From Chryseobacterium artocarpi (GTDB lineage Bacteria > Bacteroidota > Bacteroidia > Flavobacteriales > Weeksellaceae), in assembly GCF_001684975.1 (NCBI RefSeq), contig NZ_MAYH01000001.1:248001-312000 (forward strand): a stretch of DNA of 64,000 nucleotides, in the 5' to 3' direction. Shown here piece by piece: positions 1 to 8,297 of this stretch (position 1 is its first letter; every line of letters starts with the position of its first letter). A model generated the notes under the pieces. The model was given only the letters and a program-made list of their open reading frames with translations, had not been told where the DNA came from and ran no database searches. A program made the position numbers and the translations under genes.

Positions 1-723
1 GTAATATCCACAATGATTGATAATGTCAAACCAGTTTATTTTTTCTTCAGTAAAATCTATCTGTTGAATCAGTTCAATAGCTTTTAAAAAGCGATGGTAC
101 CTGTTGATTTCTTTTGCACTGAAGCCAAAGTGTTTTTTATGTATTAATTGAATGTTTCTTTCACTTTGTTTCACCTTTTCAGCAATTGATTTAATGGGAT
201 TGATAGCATTCGATTGGAAGTTAGCCAATAAGCTGGAGGTGGTATCTTGCTGGTTGAGGTAGGGTTTACAGAAATTGAGAATATGATTTACTTTTTCTTC
301 TACTTTAGCAATGTTATTTAGCTGTAGCCTCAAGTGGGTAAAACAATTTTCTTCCATGGCTTCGTCAGGATGAACAGGAAAATGATCTGATAAACATGCT
401 TTACCAAAGAAACGGTAAAATGCATCATCCTTGAAATTTACAACCAATATGCTGGAGCCTGGCGGAAGACAGTATTCAAATGAGGATTTAATAGGTCCCA
501 AAACAATACATTTGTCGACTTTGATTTTTATTTTTTGTTTGGAAATCAAAAAGGCTTGGGTTCCGAAGTTAAAAACCATGATCGTTTGGAAAGAGGGGAG
601 CAGGGTTTTAGTTATTGGGATTTCAGAATTATTTTCAGCAAAATAGAAATGAGAGAATACCTCTTCAAACTCCTTGGGAATAGGAATTTTATAGTTACCA
701 TATGTGAGTTTGTCTGGTCTCAT
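1..723 (-). CDS. AraC-family transcriptional regulator (C-terminus cut by window edge)
   Basis: Translating the minus strand from the ATG at 721-723 gives 241 uninterrupted codons that run off the left end of the window. The protein begins MRPDKLTYGNYKIPIPKEF. Its N-terminal part resembles the sensor domain of Bacteroidota AraC regulators. From about residue 175 comes a helical region (IKSIAEKVKQSERNIQ, then HFGFSAKEINRYHRF) typical of the first half of the AraC DNA-binding domain. The final helices lie outside the window. Family assignment rests on this HTH pattern; the target is unknown. The gene is transcribed in the same direction as the MFS exporter downstream of it on the map, but 191 nt separate them. 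Confidence 0.72.
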   Translation of the reverse strand, partial: MRPDKLTYGNYKIPIPKEFEEVFSHFYFAENNSEIPITKTLLPSFQTIMVFNFGTQAFLISKQKIKIKVDKCIVLGPIKSSFEYCLPPGSSILVVNFKDDAFYRFFGKACLSDHFPVHPDEAMEENCFTHLRLQLNNIAKVEEKVNHILNFCKPYLNQQDTTSSLLANFQSNAINPIKSIAEKVKQSERNIQLIHKKHFGFSAKEINRYHRFLKAIELIQQIDFTEEKINWFDIINHCGYY

Positions 724-914
724 TTTGTAGTGTACAATTTAGGAAAAAACAAATGGATTGATCTATGATATTGTACCGAAGTTGTAGGTCGTTAGTTTTA
801 TAGAAAGTAAAAACTCCCTTAGATTTAATATTTAAGAGAGTTTGTAATAGTATATTTTAATTATTTAATCAAGTTTTTATTTAACTTGCTTTATGTGCGT
901 TTGTCTGGTTTCCT

Positions 915-2168
915 TTAATCTTTTGTTTTATATTTCTCATTATATTTTATTTGAAGATTTGTCTTTTTGCTTGTATAATATATGATAATAGCACTTATAA
1001 TCATCAAAACCGAAGCAAGGAGAAATGGAGCTCCTGAAAATTTAAACGGAGCCTCATCATGAGTAAAATAGTAAAAAAGATGGGTCATAATAGGCGGTCC
1101 GATAATCGAAGTTGCACTTACCAGACTTGTTAATGCTCCCTGAAGCTCACCTTGTTGATTTGAAGAAATACTTTTACTGATCATCGACTGAAGTGAAGGT
1201 CCACAGATACCTCCTAATGAATAAGGTATAAGAAACATCAGCATCATCCAGCCTTCACTTGCAAAAGAAAATAGTAATAGACCTAGTGCGTAAAAGATCA
1301 AGCCAAAATATATACTTTTTTGCTCACCTAATTTAGGAGCTGTCCATCTTATTAAAACACCTTGAACTAATCCAAGCAGAAGCCCTAATATTCCTAACGA
1401 TAAACCTACGGCTCTTTCAGACCAATTAAATTGATACATTGTAAAGAAATGCCAGTTGCTCTGTACAGCTTGAAGCCCAATATATACTAAAATTAAAGCA
1501 ATCACCGAACTTGAAATTTTTGGATGCTTTGCTAAAAACTTAAGAGATCCAATGGGATTTGCCTGTCTCCAATCAAATGGTCGCCGTTGGTTTATATCCA
1601 GACTCTCAGGAAGAATAAAATAACCATAGAGAAAGTTCAATAAACATAGAACCGAAGCAACGTAAAAAGGAATTCTGGCGCCATAATGTCCCAACAGCCC
1701 TCCAAGTACTGGTCCTATGATAAATCCCAAACCAAATGCAGCACCAATTAATCCAAAATTCTTAGTTCTGGTTTCGTCGGTAGATACATCGGCAATATAG
1801 GCACTTGCCGTTGAGATACTGGCTCCGGTGAGCCCCGCAATGATTCGTCCTGCAAATAGCCATCCAATAGAAGGGGCTATTGCAAGTAACAGGTAGTCTA
1901 ATGCAAATCCCAGAAGAGAAATCAATAGAATAGGACGCCTTCCGTATTGGTCACTAAGATTACCGACTATTGGTGAAAATATAAACTGAGTGAAAGCATA
2001 AGCAAAACCCAGCCAACCACCGTATGTAGCGGCTTCAGTAATATCACTATCAATAAGCTCTCCAATAAGTTTAGGGACAACAGGAAGTATAATTCCCCAA
2101 CCTGTAATATCAATCAGCAAAGTGATAAATATAAATCCAACTGCTGCTTTTTTATCTGTTTTTTTCAT
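915..2168 (-). CDS. MFS transporter, tetracycline-resistance (TCR/TetA) type
   Basis: This is a membrane exporter of about 417 residues with 12 predicted hydrophobic helices. Near the N-terminus it has the drug:H+ antiporter pattern DITGWGIILPVVPKL, followed by the MFS loop 2-3 motif GNLSDQYGRRPILL (motif A). A motif-C-like stretch GAAFGLGFIIGPVLGG follows in helix 5. These match the TCR/Tet family that exports tetracyclines or similar drugs in exchange for protons. I prefer the ATG at 2168 (MKKTDKK), because the upstream in-frame ATG at 2192 adds eight atypical residues. The AraC gene at 2255-3148 lies upstream in the same orientation and may control it. Substrate specificity cannot be told from sequence alone. 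Confidence 0.85.
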   Translation of the reverse strand: MKKTDKKAAVGFIFITLLIDITGWGIILPVVPKLIGELIDSDITEAATYGGWLGFAYAFTQFIFSPIVGNLSDQYGRRPILLISLLGFALDYLLLAIAPSIGWLFAGRIIAGLTGASISTASAYIADVSTDETRTKNFGLIGAAFGLGFIIGPVLGGLLGHYGARIPFYVASVLCLLNFLYGYFILPESLDINQRRPFDWRQANPIGSLKFLAKHPKISSSVIALILVYIGLQAVQSNWHFFTMYQFNWSERAVGLSLGILGLLLGLVQGVLIRWTAPKLGEQKSIYFGLIFYALGLLLFSFASEGWMMLMFLIPYSLGGICGPSLQSMISKSISSNQQGELQGALTSLVSATSIIGPPIMTHLFYYFTHDEAPFKFSGAPFLLASVLMIISAIIIYYTSKKTNLQIKYNEKYKTKD

Positions 2169-2254
2169 GTCATAAAAGTAGACAGAGTCCAAAAATCAGA
2201 CATTGACACGTTAATGGATTTTACGTTCAATTTGTAAAGTGATTGGTGAATTAC

Positions 2255-3148
2255 CTATGGAAGCCCGGTTATTGTCTTTTGATTTCTGTATGATTTTGGG
2301 GATACTCCGGTTGTTCTTTTAAAATACCTACAAAAGATGCTTGTCTCCCCAAAGTTTAATTCATTGCTGATTTCCTTGATTGACAAATTGGTTGATTTAA
2401 GGAGTGTTTTGGCTTCCAATATCAAAGTATGATCAATCCATTGTGATACAGATCTACCCGTTTTTTCTTTTAGAAAGGTGGAAAGGTACTGAGGTGTTAA
2501 ATGAAGCTTATCTGCATAAAAATTAACATTTCTCTGTTCTTTGGTATATTTTAAAATTAATTGATAAAAGTCGTCTATAATTTCGTGCGTTCTACTTTTG
2601 GGCGAACTCTGAGAATTGGGCAGCTCGGTGTATATTTCGGAAATCATATTGATCATTACCATGACAAGATGTCGAAGAATTTCAGCTTTATTTGGGCTTG
2701 ATTTTTTATTGTAAAAATTTTTTATCAAGGTTATTAATTCATTTTGTAGCATGATTTCATCCTCTCGAAGCCTGATTACAGGTTTCCATCGTATCTGATT
2801 ATTCATTACAAATTCACGGAGTATAGGAAATGCTGACATGAAATCTAAGGAGATACCAATGGTTACTATTTCTGCGTCTTCACTCAGGTATTTTGTATCC
2901 ATTAATAACTGTGGCGGTAAAACCGCTATATCACCTGCGTTTATTTCGTAATCCAGGAAATGAATCTGCATTTTCATGGATCCTTTAATCATGAAGCCAA
3001 GTAATAACCCGTCAAATAAACGGCTATGCTCATTATATCCCTTACTTGAATCGGGTAATTGATGGAATAGAATTATTCCATCTGTCTTTTTTGACGGATC
3101 AATATTATATAATTGATAAACGTTATCCAGATTTATAAATAAAGCCAT
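2255..3148 (-). CDS. AraC-family transcriptional regulator
   Basis: The 297-residue protein has an N-terminal cupin-like sensor half (DYEINAGDIAVLPPQLL near residue 65-80). The C-terminal AraC DNA-binding domain holds two HTHs: FYADKLHLTPQYLSTFLKEK and IKEISNELNFGETSIFCRYF, then the usual end TTGVSPKSYR. The ATG at 3148 is chosen; the longer reading uses a TTG at 3154. The start lies inside one copy of a 20-bp direct repeat (3137-3156). Transcribed toward the MFS exporter with an 86-nt gap, it plausibly regulates that exporter, but no operator was identified. Confidence 0.88.
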   Translation of the reverse strand: MALFINLDNVYQLYNIDPSKKTDGIILFHQLPDSSKGYNEHSRLFDGLLLGFMIKGSMKMQIHFLDYEINAGDIAVLPPQLLMDTKYLSEDAEIVTIGISLDFMSAFPILREFVMNNQIRWKPVIRLREDEIMLQNELITLIKNFYNKKSSPNKAEILRHLVMVMINMISEIYTELPNSQSSPKSRTHEIIDDFYQLILKYTKEQRNVNFYADKLHLTPQYLSTFLKEKTGRSVSQWIDHTLILEAKTLLKSTNLSIKEISNELNFGETSIFCRYFKRTTGVSPKSYRNQKTITGLP

Positions 3149-3194
3149 ATACAAATATTGAAAAATATTTTTTGAAATAAAGCCATATACAAAT
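3137..3194. repeat. 20-bp perfect direct repeat over an AraC start codon
   Basis: The 20-mer AAATAAAGCCATATACAAAT occurs at 3137-3156 and again at 3175-3194, a 38-bp period. On the minus strand each copy holds an ATG followed by GCTTTATTT. The inner copy is the start of the AraC gene. The outer copy opens an 18-codon reading frame (3186 to 3133) in a different frame, which overlaps the true start. This looks like a local duplication that created a decoy start or a short upstream ORF. Function is inferred only. Confidence 0.75.
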
Positions 3195-3231
3195 AAAAAA
3201 CCCTTTAAATTCTACATTTAAAGGGTTTTTT
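3195..3231. terminator. Bidirectional intrinsic terminator
   Basis: A perfect inverted repeat with arms AACCCTTTAAAT and ATTTAAAGGGTT surrounds the loop TCTAC, with A and T runs on the two sides. It sits immediately upstream of the AraC gene on the minus strand. It would therefore insulate that gene from upstream transcription or act as an attenuator. Confidence 0.75.
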
Positions 3232-3762
3232 ATTATTGTAATTGAAATCTACATATAATCTAAAACAGGGTCTATTTCCCGATACAGAATCTGAATTAAT
3301 TTGATTATCAATGGGTTATTGTACATTGAGGGGTAAATAGGGTTTGAGAACTTTCTAACCAATAATAACTATATCAAAGTTACAAATATTTTGAAAACTA
3401 ACCAATTCCAACCACAAAGGGTTAAATATAAATTCAAAAAATCATATTAAAAGTTTACTGTTTTTGGTATTAATGATGGGATGCTAGTCAAAACTTAAAT
3501 TAGATTTTGTCTTGTTTCACCGTCAGAAAATTCATTAAAGAATTCCCCAAGACTATATAAATAGAAACAACTACATAATAGGCTTTGGAAGTCTTATTTA
3601 TGTGCTGCAGCATGGTTTCGGTAAAGAAAAATTTATCTCCTACAAACGGTATCTGAGAGTTATTCAAGGACGAAATCTGATTGCCAGCCGAAGAAAGGGG
3701 CCACATAATGAATCATAATTCATCCAATTTGGATAGGAGATTAAGCCTATTTTTTCACATCA
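3232..3762. other. Intergenic stretch with one doubtful short ORF
   Basis: About 530 bases without a convincing gene. A 68-codon minus-strand ORF (3500-3706) has one hydrophobic segment (YYVVVSIYIVLG) and could be the remnant of a membrane protein, but I recognise no family. No promoter-like TAnnTTTG box is obvious except at the module starting at 3763. Confidence 0.4.
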
Positions 3763-3826
3763 GTAAAATGTATCCATATTAAAGTATTTTGTATCCGGTC
3801 TGTGAAACCCTTTGTTTATAATTTTG
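3763..3826 (+). promoter_or_regulatory. AraC-regulon promoter, copy 1 (autoregulatory)
   Basis: Half-sites GTAAAATGTATCC (3763-3775) and GTATTTTGTATCC (3784-3796) lie 21 bp apart. Exactly 22 nt later comes the -7 box TAATTTTG (3819-3826). The same 64-bp arrangement occurs at four more promoters in this cluster. Here it precedes the AraC gene starting at 3854, which points to autoregulation. Confidence 0.85.
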
Positions 3827-3853
3827 TTTCAGAAAAAGAAATACAAAGGAGCA

Positions 3854-4738
3854 ATGAAAATATTTGGGATCAAAGAATTTAATGAATACCTCAATGTCGG
3901 GGATCTGAAAAGCGACGATCTTCATATTGTCAATTTTGAAGGTAAAGAAAATATAAGACTGAAATCTGAAACAGTAGCGATTGATTTCTACCTGCTGTCT
4001 ATTAAACCTCATTTAAGTGATGCGGTAAGAGCAAACAATCCGCATTTGGAGGATATGTCAGACTCTGCTTACATGTACGTAGACTGTCCACAGAATTCGT
4101 TGGAATGGGATATAAAGTCTCCGATGGGTGGATATGCCATCATGATAAGCGCCAGTTATCTGGAGAAATTTTCAAAGGATTATAATTTTGTACATTACAA
4201 CAACCACGAAGCCTTATTCCTTACAGAAGACGAAGTTGCCATCTTATGGGACCTGTTTAAAAAGGCTGATGTTGAGTTTCAAAAGAAATATTACTCGAAA
4301 AACATCATTATTTCCTATGTAAGTCTGATCATGACCTATGTTAGACATTTTTATGACCGGCAGTTTGACACAAGAAAAGATATTTATCACAAAGTAATCG
4401 ACGAGTTTCATAAAAATTTGACGGAGTATTTTGTTGAGAACGAAAGTCTCAAAGGATTACCTTCTGTAGCCTTTTTTGCTCAGAAAAGCTTTCTTTCTCC
4501 CAATTACTTTGGAGACCTGATTAAGCACTTTACAGGAAAAGCTCCCATTGATCATATTCACGATTATGTTGTGGTACAGGCAAAAGATAGGTTGAAAAAT
4601 ACAGACTTATCCATAAGTGAAATATCCTATAGTTTAGGGTTCGATTATCCTAATTATTTTGCCCGTTTTTTCCGTAAGAAAACAGGTTTATCACCTAAAA
4701 CATTCAGAAATCAATCCGATATCAATGAAAACAGATAA
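3854..4738 (+). CDS. AraC-family regulator, likely activator of the 3.8-15.7 kb regulon
   Basis: The 294-residue protein has a cupin-like N-terminal sensing half and a C-terminal AraC domain. The two HTHs contain LPSVAFFAQKSFLSPNYFGDL and ISEISYSLGFDYPNYFARFF, then the closing motif TGLSPKTFRNQ. The ATG at 3854 is preferred (AAAGGAGCA just upstream); a TTG at 3812 would overlap the -7 box. Its own promoter carries the paired 13-bp direct repeats found at four downstream promoters. It is the only AraC gene inside that block, so it is the best candidate for the factor binding them. The next gene overlaps its end by 14 nt. Confidence 0.9.
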   Translation: MKIFGIKEFNEYLNVGDLKSDDLHIVNFEGKENIRLKSETVAIDFYLLSIKPHLSDAVRANNPHLEDMSDSAYMYVDCPQNSLEWDIKSPMGGYAIMISASYLEKFSKDYNFVHYNNHEALFLTEDEVAILWDLFKKADVEFQKKYYSKNIIISYVSLIMTYVRHFYDRQFDTRKDIYHKVIDEFHKNLTEYFVENESLKGLPSVAFFAQKSFLSPNYFGDLIKHFTGKAPIDHIHDYVVVQAKDRLKNTDLSISEISYSLGFDYPNYFARFFRKKTGLSPKTFRNQSDINENR

Positions 4739-5210
4739 AAACTTAATCATTCTTTTTTCACACTCAGGAAATACAGAGAAGATTGCAGAGATGGTGAATG
4801 AATATATAGCTGCTGAGGTTGTGAATATAGAAGCGGTTGTGCCTTATCCAAAAGGATTTCAGGCAGCGATAGAAGAAATGTCAAGACAGAATAAAGGAAA
4901 GGTACTTCCTGATTTCAAAAAGGTTAAATTAGATATCCAAAGTTATGATACTGTCTTTTTGGGTTACCCGGTTTGGGATAGTCGTCTTCCTCCCGTAGTC
5001 AGATCCTTTCTCAGAGAAAATGACTTTCGTGGGATTACAATAGCTCCCTTTAATACACACAAAGGGTATGGTACCGGGAAAAGTGTAAATGAAATCAGAG
5101 AGTTTGCGGAAGGAGCGAAAGTCTTAGAAGTATTGTCCATAAGTGAAGGTGAAATAGCATCAGCATTACCCAAGATTAAAGTATGGCTTGAAGAATCAGA
5201 ATTCATTTAA
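4725..5210 (+). CDS. Flavodoxin-fold protein (FMN-binding)
   Basis: A 161-residue soluble protein with the flavodoxin phosphate-binding loop FSHSGNTEKIAEMV at the N-terminus. A second flavin-contacting loop region follows (FLGYPVWDSRLPPVVRSFL), then a C-terminal helix. It should be a short-chain electron carrier or quinone/flavin oxidoreductase of the flavodoxin_4 type. The chosen ATG at 4725 overlaps the end of the AraC gene by 14 nt, which implies translational coupling and co-transcription from the promoter at 3763. A longer in-frame reading from 4659 is fully inside the AraC gene and is not used. Confidence 0.85.
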   Translation: MKTDKNLIILFSHSGNTEKIAEMVNEYIAAEVVNIEAVVPYPKGFQAAIEEMSRQNKGKVLPDFKKVKLDIQSYDTVFLGYPVWDSRLPPVVRSFLRENDFRGITIAPFNTHKGYGTGKSVNEIREFAEGAKVLEVLSISEGEIASALPKIKVWLEESEFI

Positions 5211-5241
5211 AGATAATATCAGTACTAAAAATCTTCAATCA

Positions 5242-5305
5242 GTAAAATGTATCTTTTATTGAGTAAAATGTCTCCGTTCCAGAACAATACATGTTCGTAA
5301 CTTTG
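5242..5305 (+). promoter_or_regulatory. AraC-regulon promoter, copy 2
   Basis: Half-sites GTAAAATGTATCT (5242-5254) and GTAAAATGTCTCC (5263-5275), 21 bp apart, are followed after 22 nt by TAACTTTG (5298-5305). The hydrolase ATG follows at 5354. Confidence 0.85.
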
Positions 5306-5353
5306 ATCTATCAAAAAGGAAAAATAATAATTAACAAATATAAATTTAAAATC

Positions 5354-6274
5354 ATGTCACAAGAAAAAATCAGTATTAAAAACGGAAACGGTCAAGGAAT
5401 TACCCTATCAGCAGTAATATATTTTCCTGAAGGATTTGACCAAAACAAAAAGTACCCATCAGTAGTAGTATCTCACCCGGGTGGAGGAGTAAAAGAACAG
5501 ACTGCAGGGTTATATGCAAAAAAGCTATCTGAAAACGGATTGATTACGATTGCGTATGATGCTTCTTATCAGGGAGAAAGTACAGGAGAGCCGCGTCAGT
5601 TGGAAAACCCTTATATAAGAACAGAAGATGTAAGTGCAGTGATTGATTATTTAACAACACTTCCTTATATAGATACAGAAAATATCGGTGCAATGGGGAT
5701 CTGCGCAGGAGCTGGTTACACTGCCAATGCAGCCATCAACGATCATAGAATCAAAGCGGTGGGAATGGTGAGTGCTGTCAATATCGGATCAATGTTCCGT
5801 AACGGATGGGAGAATAATGTAAAAGATGCAGATGCATTTCCTTATTTAATCGCTGGATCAAACGCAAGAACCGCCGATGCAAAAGAAGGAACCCAGACAC
5901 TTCCTTTAGCACCAATGAAAGAAGAAGATGCTCCTAACGAAGAACTAAGAGAAGCATGGGAATACTACCACACTGATCGTTGCCAGTATCCTACAGCTCC
6001 AGGGTTTGCTACAGCAAGAAGCTTAACTCAGATTATCTCTTATGATGCCTATAACAAAGCGGAAGCCTTCTTTACTCAACCACTTCTTGCCATTGTAGGA
6101 AGCGTAGCAGGAAGCGCATGGATGAGTGATGACCTGTTGAATATCGCAGCCACTACGGATAAAAAGAAATACATCGTAGAAGGAGCCAACCACATGTCTT
6201 TATATGACAGAGAAAACTATGTAAACGAAGCGGTTTCACAATTAGTTCCTTTCTTTAAAGAAAAATTAGCTTAA
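5354..6274 (+). CDS. Alpha/beta hydrolase, dienelactone-hydrolase-like (Cys nucleophile)
   Basis: A 306-residue cytoplasmic-type alpha/beta hydrolase. Visible elements are the oxyanion region VVSHPGGGVKEQTAG, the strand IAYDASYQGES, the nucleophile elbow MGICAGAGY and the C-terminal histidine in EGANHMSLYD. The elbow has cysteine where most family members have serine. That is the GxCxG pattern of dienelactone hydrolases, so a Cys-His-Asp triad is likely. The ATG at 5354 is preferred over an earlier in-frame ATG at 5291 that falls before the likely leader end. It is paralogous to the gene at 7294. It is a single-gene transcript, closed by the terminator at 6282. Substrate unknown. Confidence 0.87.
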   Translation: MSQEKISIKNGNGQGITLSAVIYFPEGFDQNKKYPSVVVSHPGGGVKEQTAGLYAKKLSENGLITIAYDASYQGESTGEPRQLENPYIRTEDVSAVIDYLTTLPYIDTENIGAMGICAGAGYTANAAINDHRIKAVGMVSAVNIGSMFRNGWENNVKDADAFPYLIAGSNARTADAKEGTQTLPLAPMKEEDAPNEELREAWEYYHTDRCQYPTAPGFATARSLTQIISYDAYNKAEAFFTQPLLAIVGSVAGSAWMSDDLLNIAATTDKKKYIVEGANHMSLYDRENYVNEAVSQLVPFFKEKLA

Positions 6275-6281
6275 AAAATTC

Positions 6282-6319
6282 ACTCCCTCACAACAGCCGC
6301 TTGATGAGGGAGTTTTATT
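6282..6319 (+). terminator. Intrinsic terminator after hydrolase
   Basis: The stem ACTCCCTCA (6282-6290) pairs with TGAGGGAGT (6305-6313) and is followed by TTTATT, 8 nt after the hydrolase stop codon. Confidence 0.85.
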
Positions 6320-6395
6320 AAAAAGTATAATGGGAGCAAAATCAGTAAATCCAGAAAGGGATATATGATTTCTCTTACTCTCAGTGAAAATTACC

Positions 6396-6459
6396 GTAAA
6401 ATGTATCTCTTTTACAGTAATATGTATCCTGTTTAAGAGCTTGATATGAAGTAATTTTG
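6396..6459 (+). promoter_or_regulatory. AraC-regulon promoter, copy 3
   Basis: Half-sites GTAAAATGTATCT (6396-6408) and GTAATATGTATCC (6417-6429) are followed after 22 nt by TAATTTTG (6452-6459). It drives the broken SDR gene at 6479 and probably the hydrolase at 7294. Confidence 0.85.
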
Positions 6460-6478
6460 ATTCAACAAAATAAGAAAT

Positions 6479-7259
6479 ATGAAGACAATATTCATCACAG
6501 GAGCATCTTCCGGATTAGGAAAAGCAACCGCTAAATTATTTCATTCAAAAGGATGGAATGTTATCGCTACCATGCGTACTCCTGAAAAAGAAACAGAGCT
6601 GTCATCTTTAGAAAATGGATGTCACCAATGAAAATCAGATCAAAGAGACCATTAAAAAAGTACTTGAACTGGGAGACGTAGATGTCGTTTATAATAATGC
6701 AGGATATGGTCTTATGGGTCCTCTGGAAAGCTATTCCGATGAACAGATTATACGACAACTTAATACAAATCTTTTGGGAGTAATATTGGTAACTAAAGCA
6801 TTTATCCCTTATTTCAGAGAAAAGAAAGGCGGATTGTTTCTAAGTACAACATCCATCGGCGGAGTCGTTACTTTTCCTTTCAGTTCCATTTATCACGCTG
6901 CTAAGTGGGGAATTGAAGGTTGGTCGGAGAGCATGTCATACGAGTTGGGACTCAATAATATTCAAATTAAAACAATTGCTCCGGGAGGAATAAAAACCGA
7001 TTTTGCCGGACGTTCCGTTGATTTTGTAAGAGATGAAAACTATGCTGAAGCATTGCAGAAATTCAATGCAATATTCGATGAAAGCTCTTACAACAAACCC
7101 GAAGAAGTAGCAGAGGTTGTTTATGAGGCCGCTACTGATAGCAAAAATCAGTTACGTTATGTAGTGGGAGCAACAGCACAGTATTTGGCATCAAGAAGAG
7201 ATGAAATCGGAAGAGAAAAACAAGTTGAGGAAACCTATAACGGGATTTTCAAACAGTAA
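6479..7259 (+). pseudogene. Short-chain dehydrogenase/reductase, frameshifted by a 17-nt deletion
   Basis: Reading from the ATG at 6479 gives MKTIFITGASSGLGKATAKL, a perfect SDR NAD(P)-binding start (TGxxxGxG). The frame stops at 6631. The remaining protein continues in another frame from 6615 and keeps NNAG, the catalytic SIYHAAK (YxxxK) and a full C-terminus. Compared with its paralog at 8919, about six residues between SSLEN and DVT are missing and replaced by a single G, a net loss of 17 nt. As written, the gene yields only a 50-residue peptide or an N-truncated protein lacking the cofactor loop. It could be a true pseudogene or a sequencing/assembly error. Confidence 0.85.
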
Positions 7260-7293
7260 TTATTCATAAAATTAAAATTTAAAAAAGAACAAA

Positions 7294-8223
7294 ATGAACT
7301 CACAAAAAATAACATTCAAAAACGTAGCATGGGATAATGCCGGTATTCTGCAATTTCCAAATGATTTTGATGGAAATAAAAAATATCCGACCGTTGTAAC
7401 CATGCACCCAATTGGGAGCTGTAAAGAACAAACTGCGGGAAATGTTTATGGTAAAGCATTGGCAGAAGCAGGTTTTGTTGTACTTTCCTTTGATGCCTCT
7501 TTCCAGGGAGAAAGTGGAGGTACCCCAAGGTATATTGAAAACCCTTACCAACGTACCGATGATGTACGTTATGCCATCGACTATCTGGAAACATTACCTT
7601 ACGTAGATGCTAATAAAATTGGAATCCTTGGTGTATGTGGTGGCGGTGCCTATTCATTGAATATTGCCATGACGGAGCGACGTATCAAAGCAGTCGTTTC
7701 TATTACCGGAGTAAACTTTGGACGATTATTAAGAGACGGATTTGCCGGCGGAAGCCCAATGGAAGTATTAAACCAGGTGGCAGCACAGAGAAGCGCCGAA
7801 GCAAAGGGCGGAGATCTGCTAACCATCAATATGCTTCCTGAATCTGTTGAAGCAGGTAAATCTGCAGGCATTGAAGATATTGATGTATTGGAAGCAACAG
7901 ATTATTATAAGACTTCAAGAGGTCAAACCGTAGGAGGGGCCACTAGTGCAGTATATTCCCGTATGGGCGTTGGAATGGGTTGGGATGCTTTCTACCTTGC
8001 TGAAACTCTGTTAACACAACCTATTCTTGTGGTGATCGGAGATAAGCCGGGAGGTTTCGGAGCATTCAGAGACGGGTATGAAATTGTTCGCCGTGCAGCC
8101 TCTGAAAAGAAAGAACTGGTTGTGGTAAAAGGATATTCCCATTATGATTTATACGATCAGCCGGAACCCGTAAGACAAGCGTTGGAAAAAGCAATCCCTT
8201 TCTTTAAAGAAAATCTGGCATAA
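7294..8223 (+). CDS. Alpha/beta hydrolase, dienelactone-hydrolase-like, paralog of the 5354 gene
   Basis: The 309-residue hydrolase shares its whole layout with the gene at 5354: VVTMHPIGSCKEQTAGNVYG, then LSFDASFQGESGGTPRYIEN, then the nucleophile elbow LGVCGGGAYSLN, then KGYSHYDLYDQPE with the catalytic His. The elbow nucleophile is again Cys rather than Ser. It follows the frameshifted SDR by 34 nt and is probably transcribed from the promoter at 6396. A weak hairpin with a T tract (8244-8278) lies between it and the cupin gene. The repeated pairing with SDR reductases suggests catabolism or detoxification of a carbonyl or ester compound; this is inference. Confidence 0.87.
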   Translation: MNSQKITFKNVAWDNAGILQFPNDFDGNKKYPTVVTMHPIGSCKEQTAGNVYGKALAEAGFVVLSFDASFQGESGGTPRYIENPYQRTDDVRYAIDYLETLPYVDANKIGILGVCGGGAYSLNIAMTERRIKAVVSITGVNFGRLLRDGFAGGSPMEVLNQVAAQRSAEAKGGDLLTINMLPESVEAGKSAGIEDIDVLEATDYYKTSRGQTVGGATSAVYSRMGVGMGWDAFYLAETLLTQPILVVIGDKPGGFGAFRDGYEIVRRAASEKKELVVVKGYSHYDLYDQPEPVRQALEKAIPFFKENLA

Positions 8224-8243
8224 AAATAAAATAAAGTTTTAAT

Positions 8244-8278
8244 TGTTCTTGTATATTTTGGGCAAGAACAGTTTTATT
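8244..8278 (+). terminator. Hairpin with T-rich tail
   Basis: TGTTCTTG (8244-8251) pairs with CAAGAACA (8263-8270) and is followed by GTTTTATT. It may partly terminate before the cupin gene. Confidence 0.65.
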
Positions 8279-8297
8279 AAAGTCAAAAAATAGAATT

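Noticed and set aside
431..768. Two overlapping + strand ORFs of 71 and 77 codons
   Set aside because: They lie inside the minus-strand AraC gene, whose frame is open across the whole region and gives a recognisable HTH protein. They are shadows.
3500..3706. 68-codon minus-strand ORF with one hydrophobic segment
   Set aside because: No family resemblance, no clear promoter or neighbouring partner. It may be a remnant of a membrane gene, but I cannot support it as a gene.
7300..7871. Several ORFs on both strands inside the hydrolase at 7294
   Set aside because: They are antisense or out-of-frame to a hydrolase with clear motifs. Codon pattern and homology support only the hydrolase frame.
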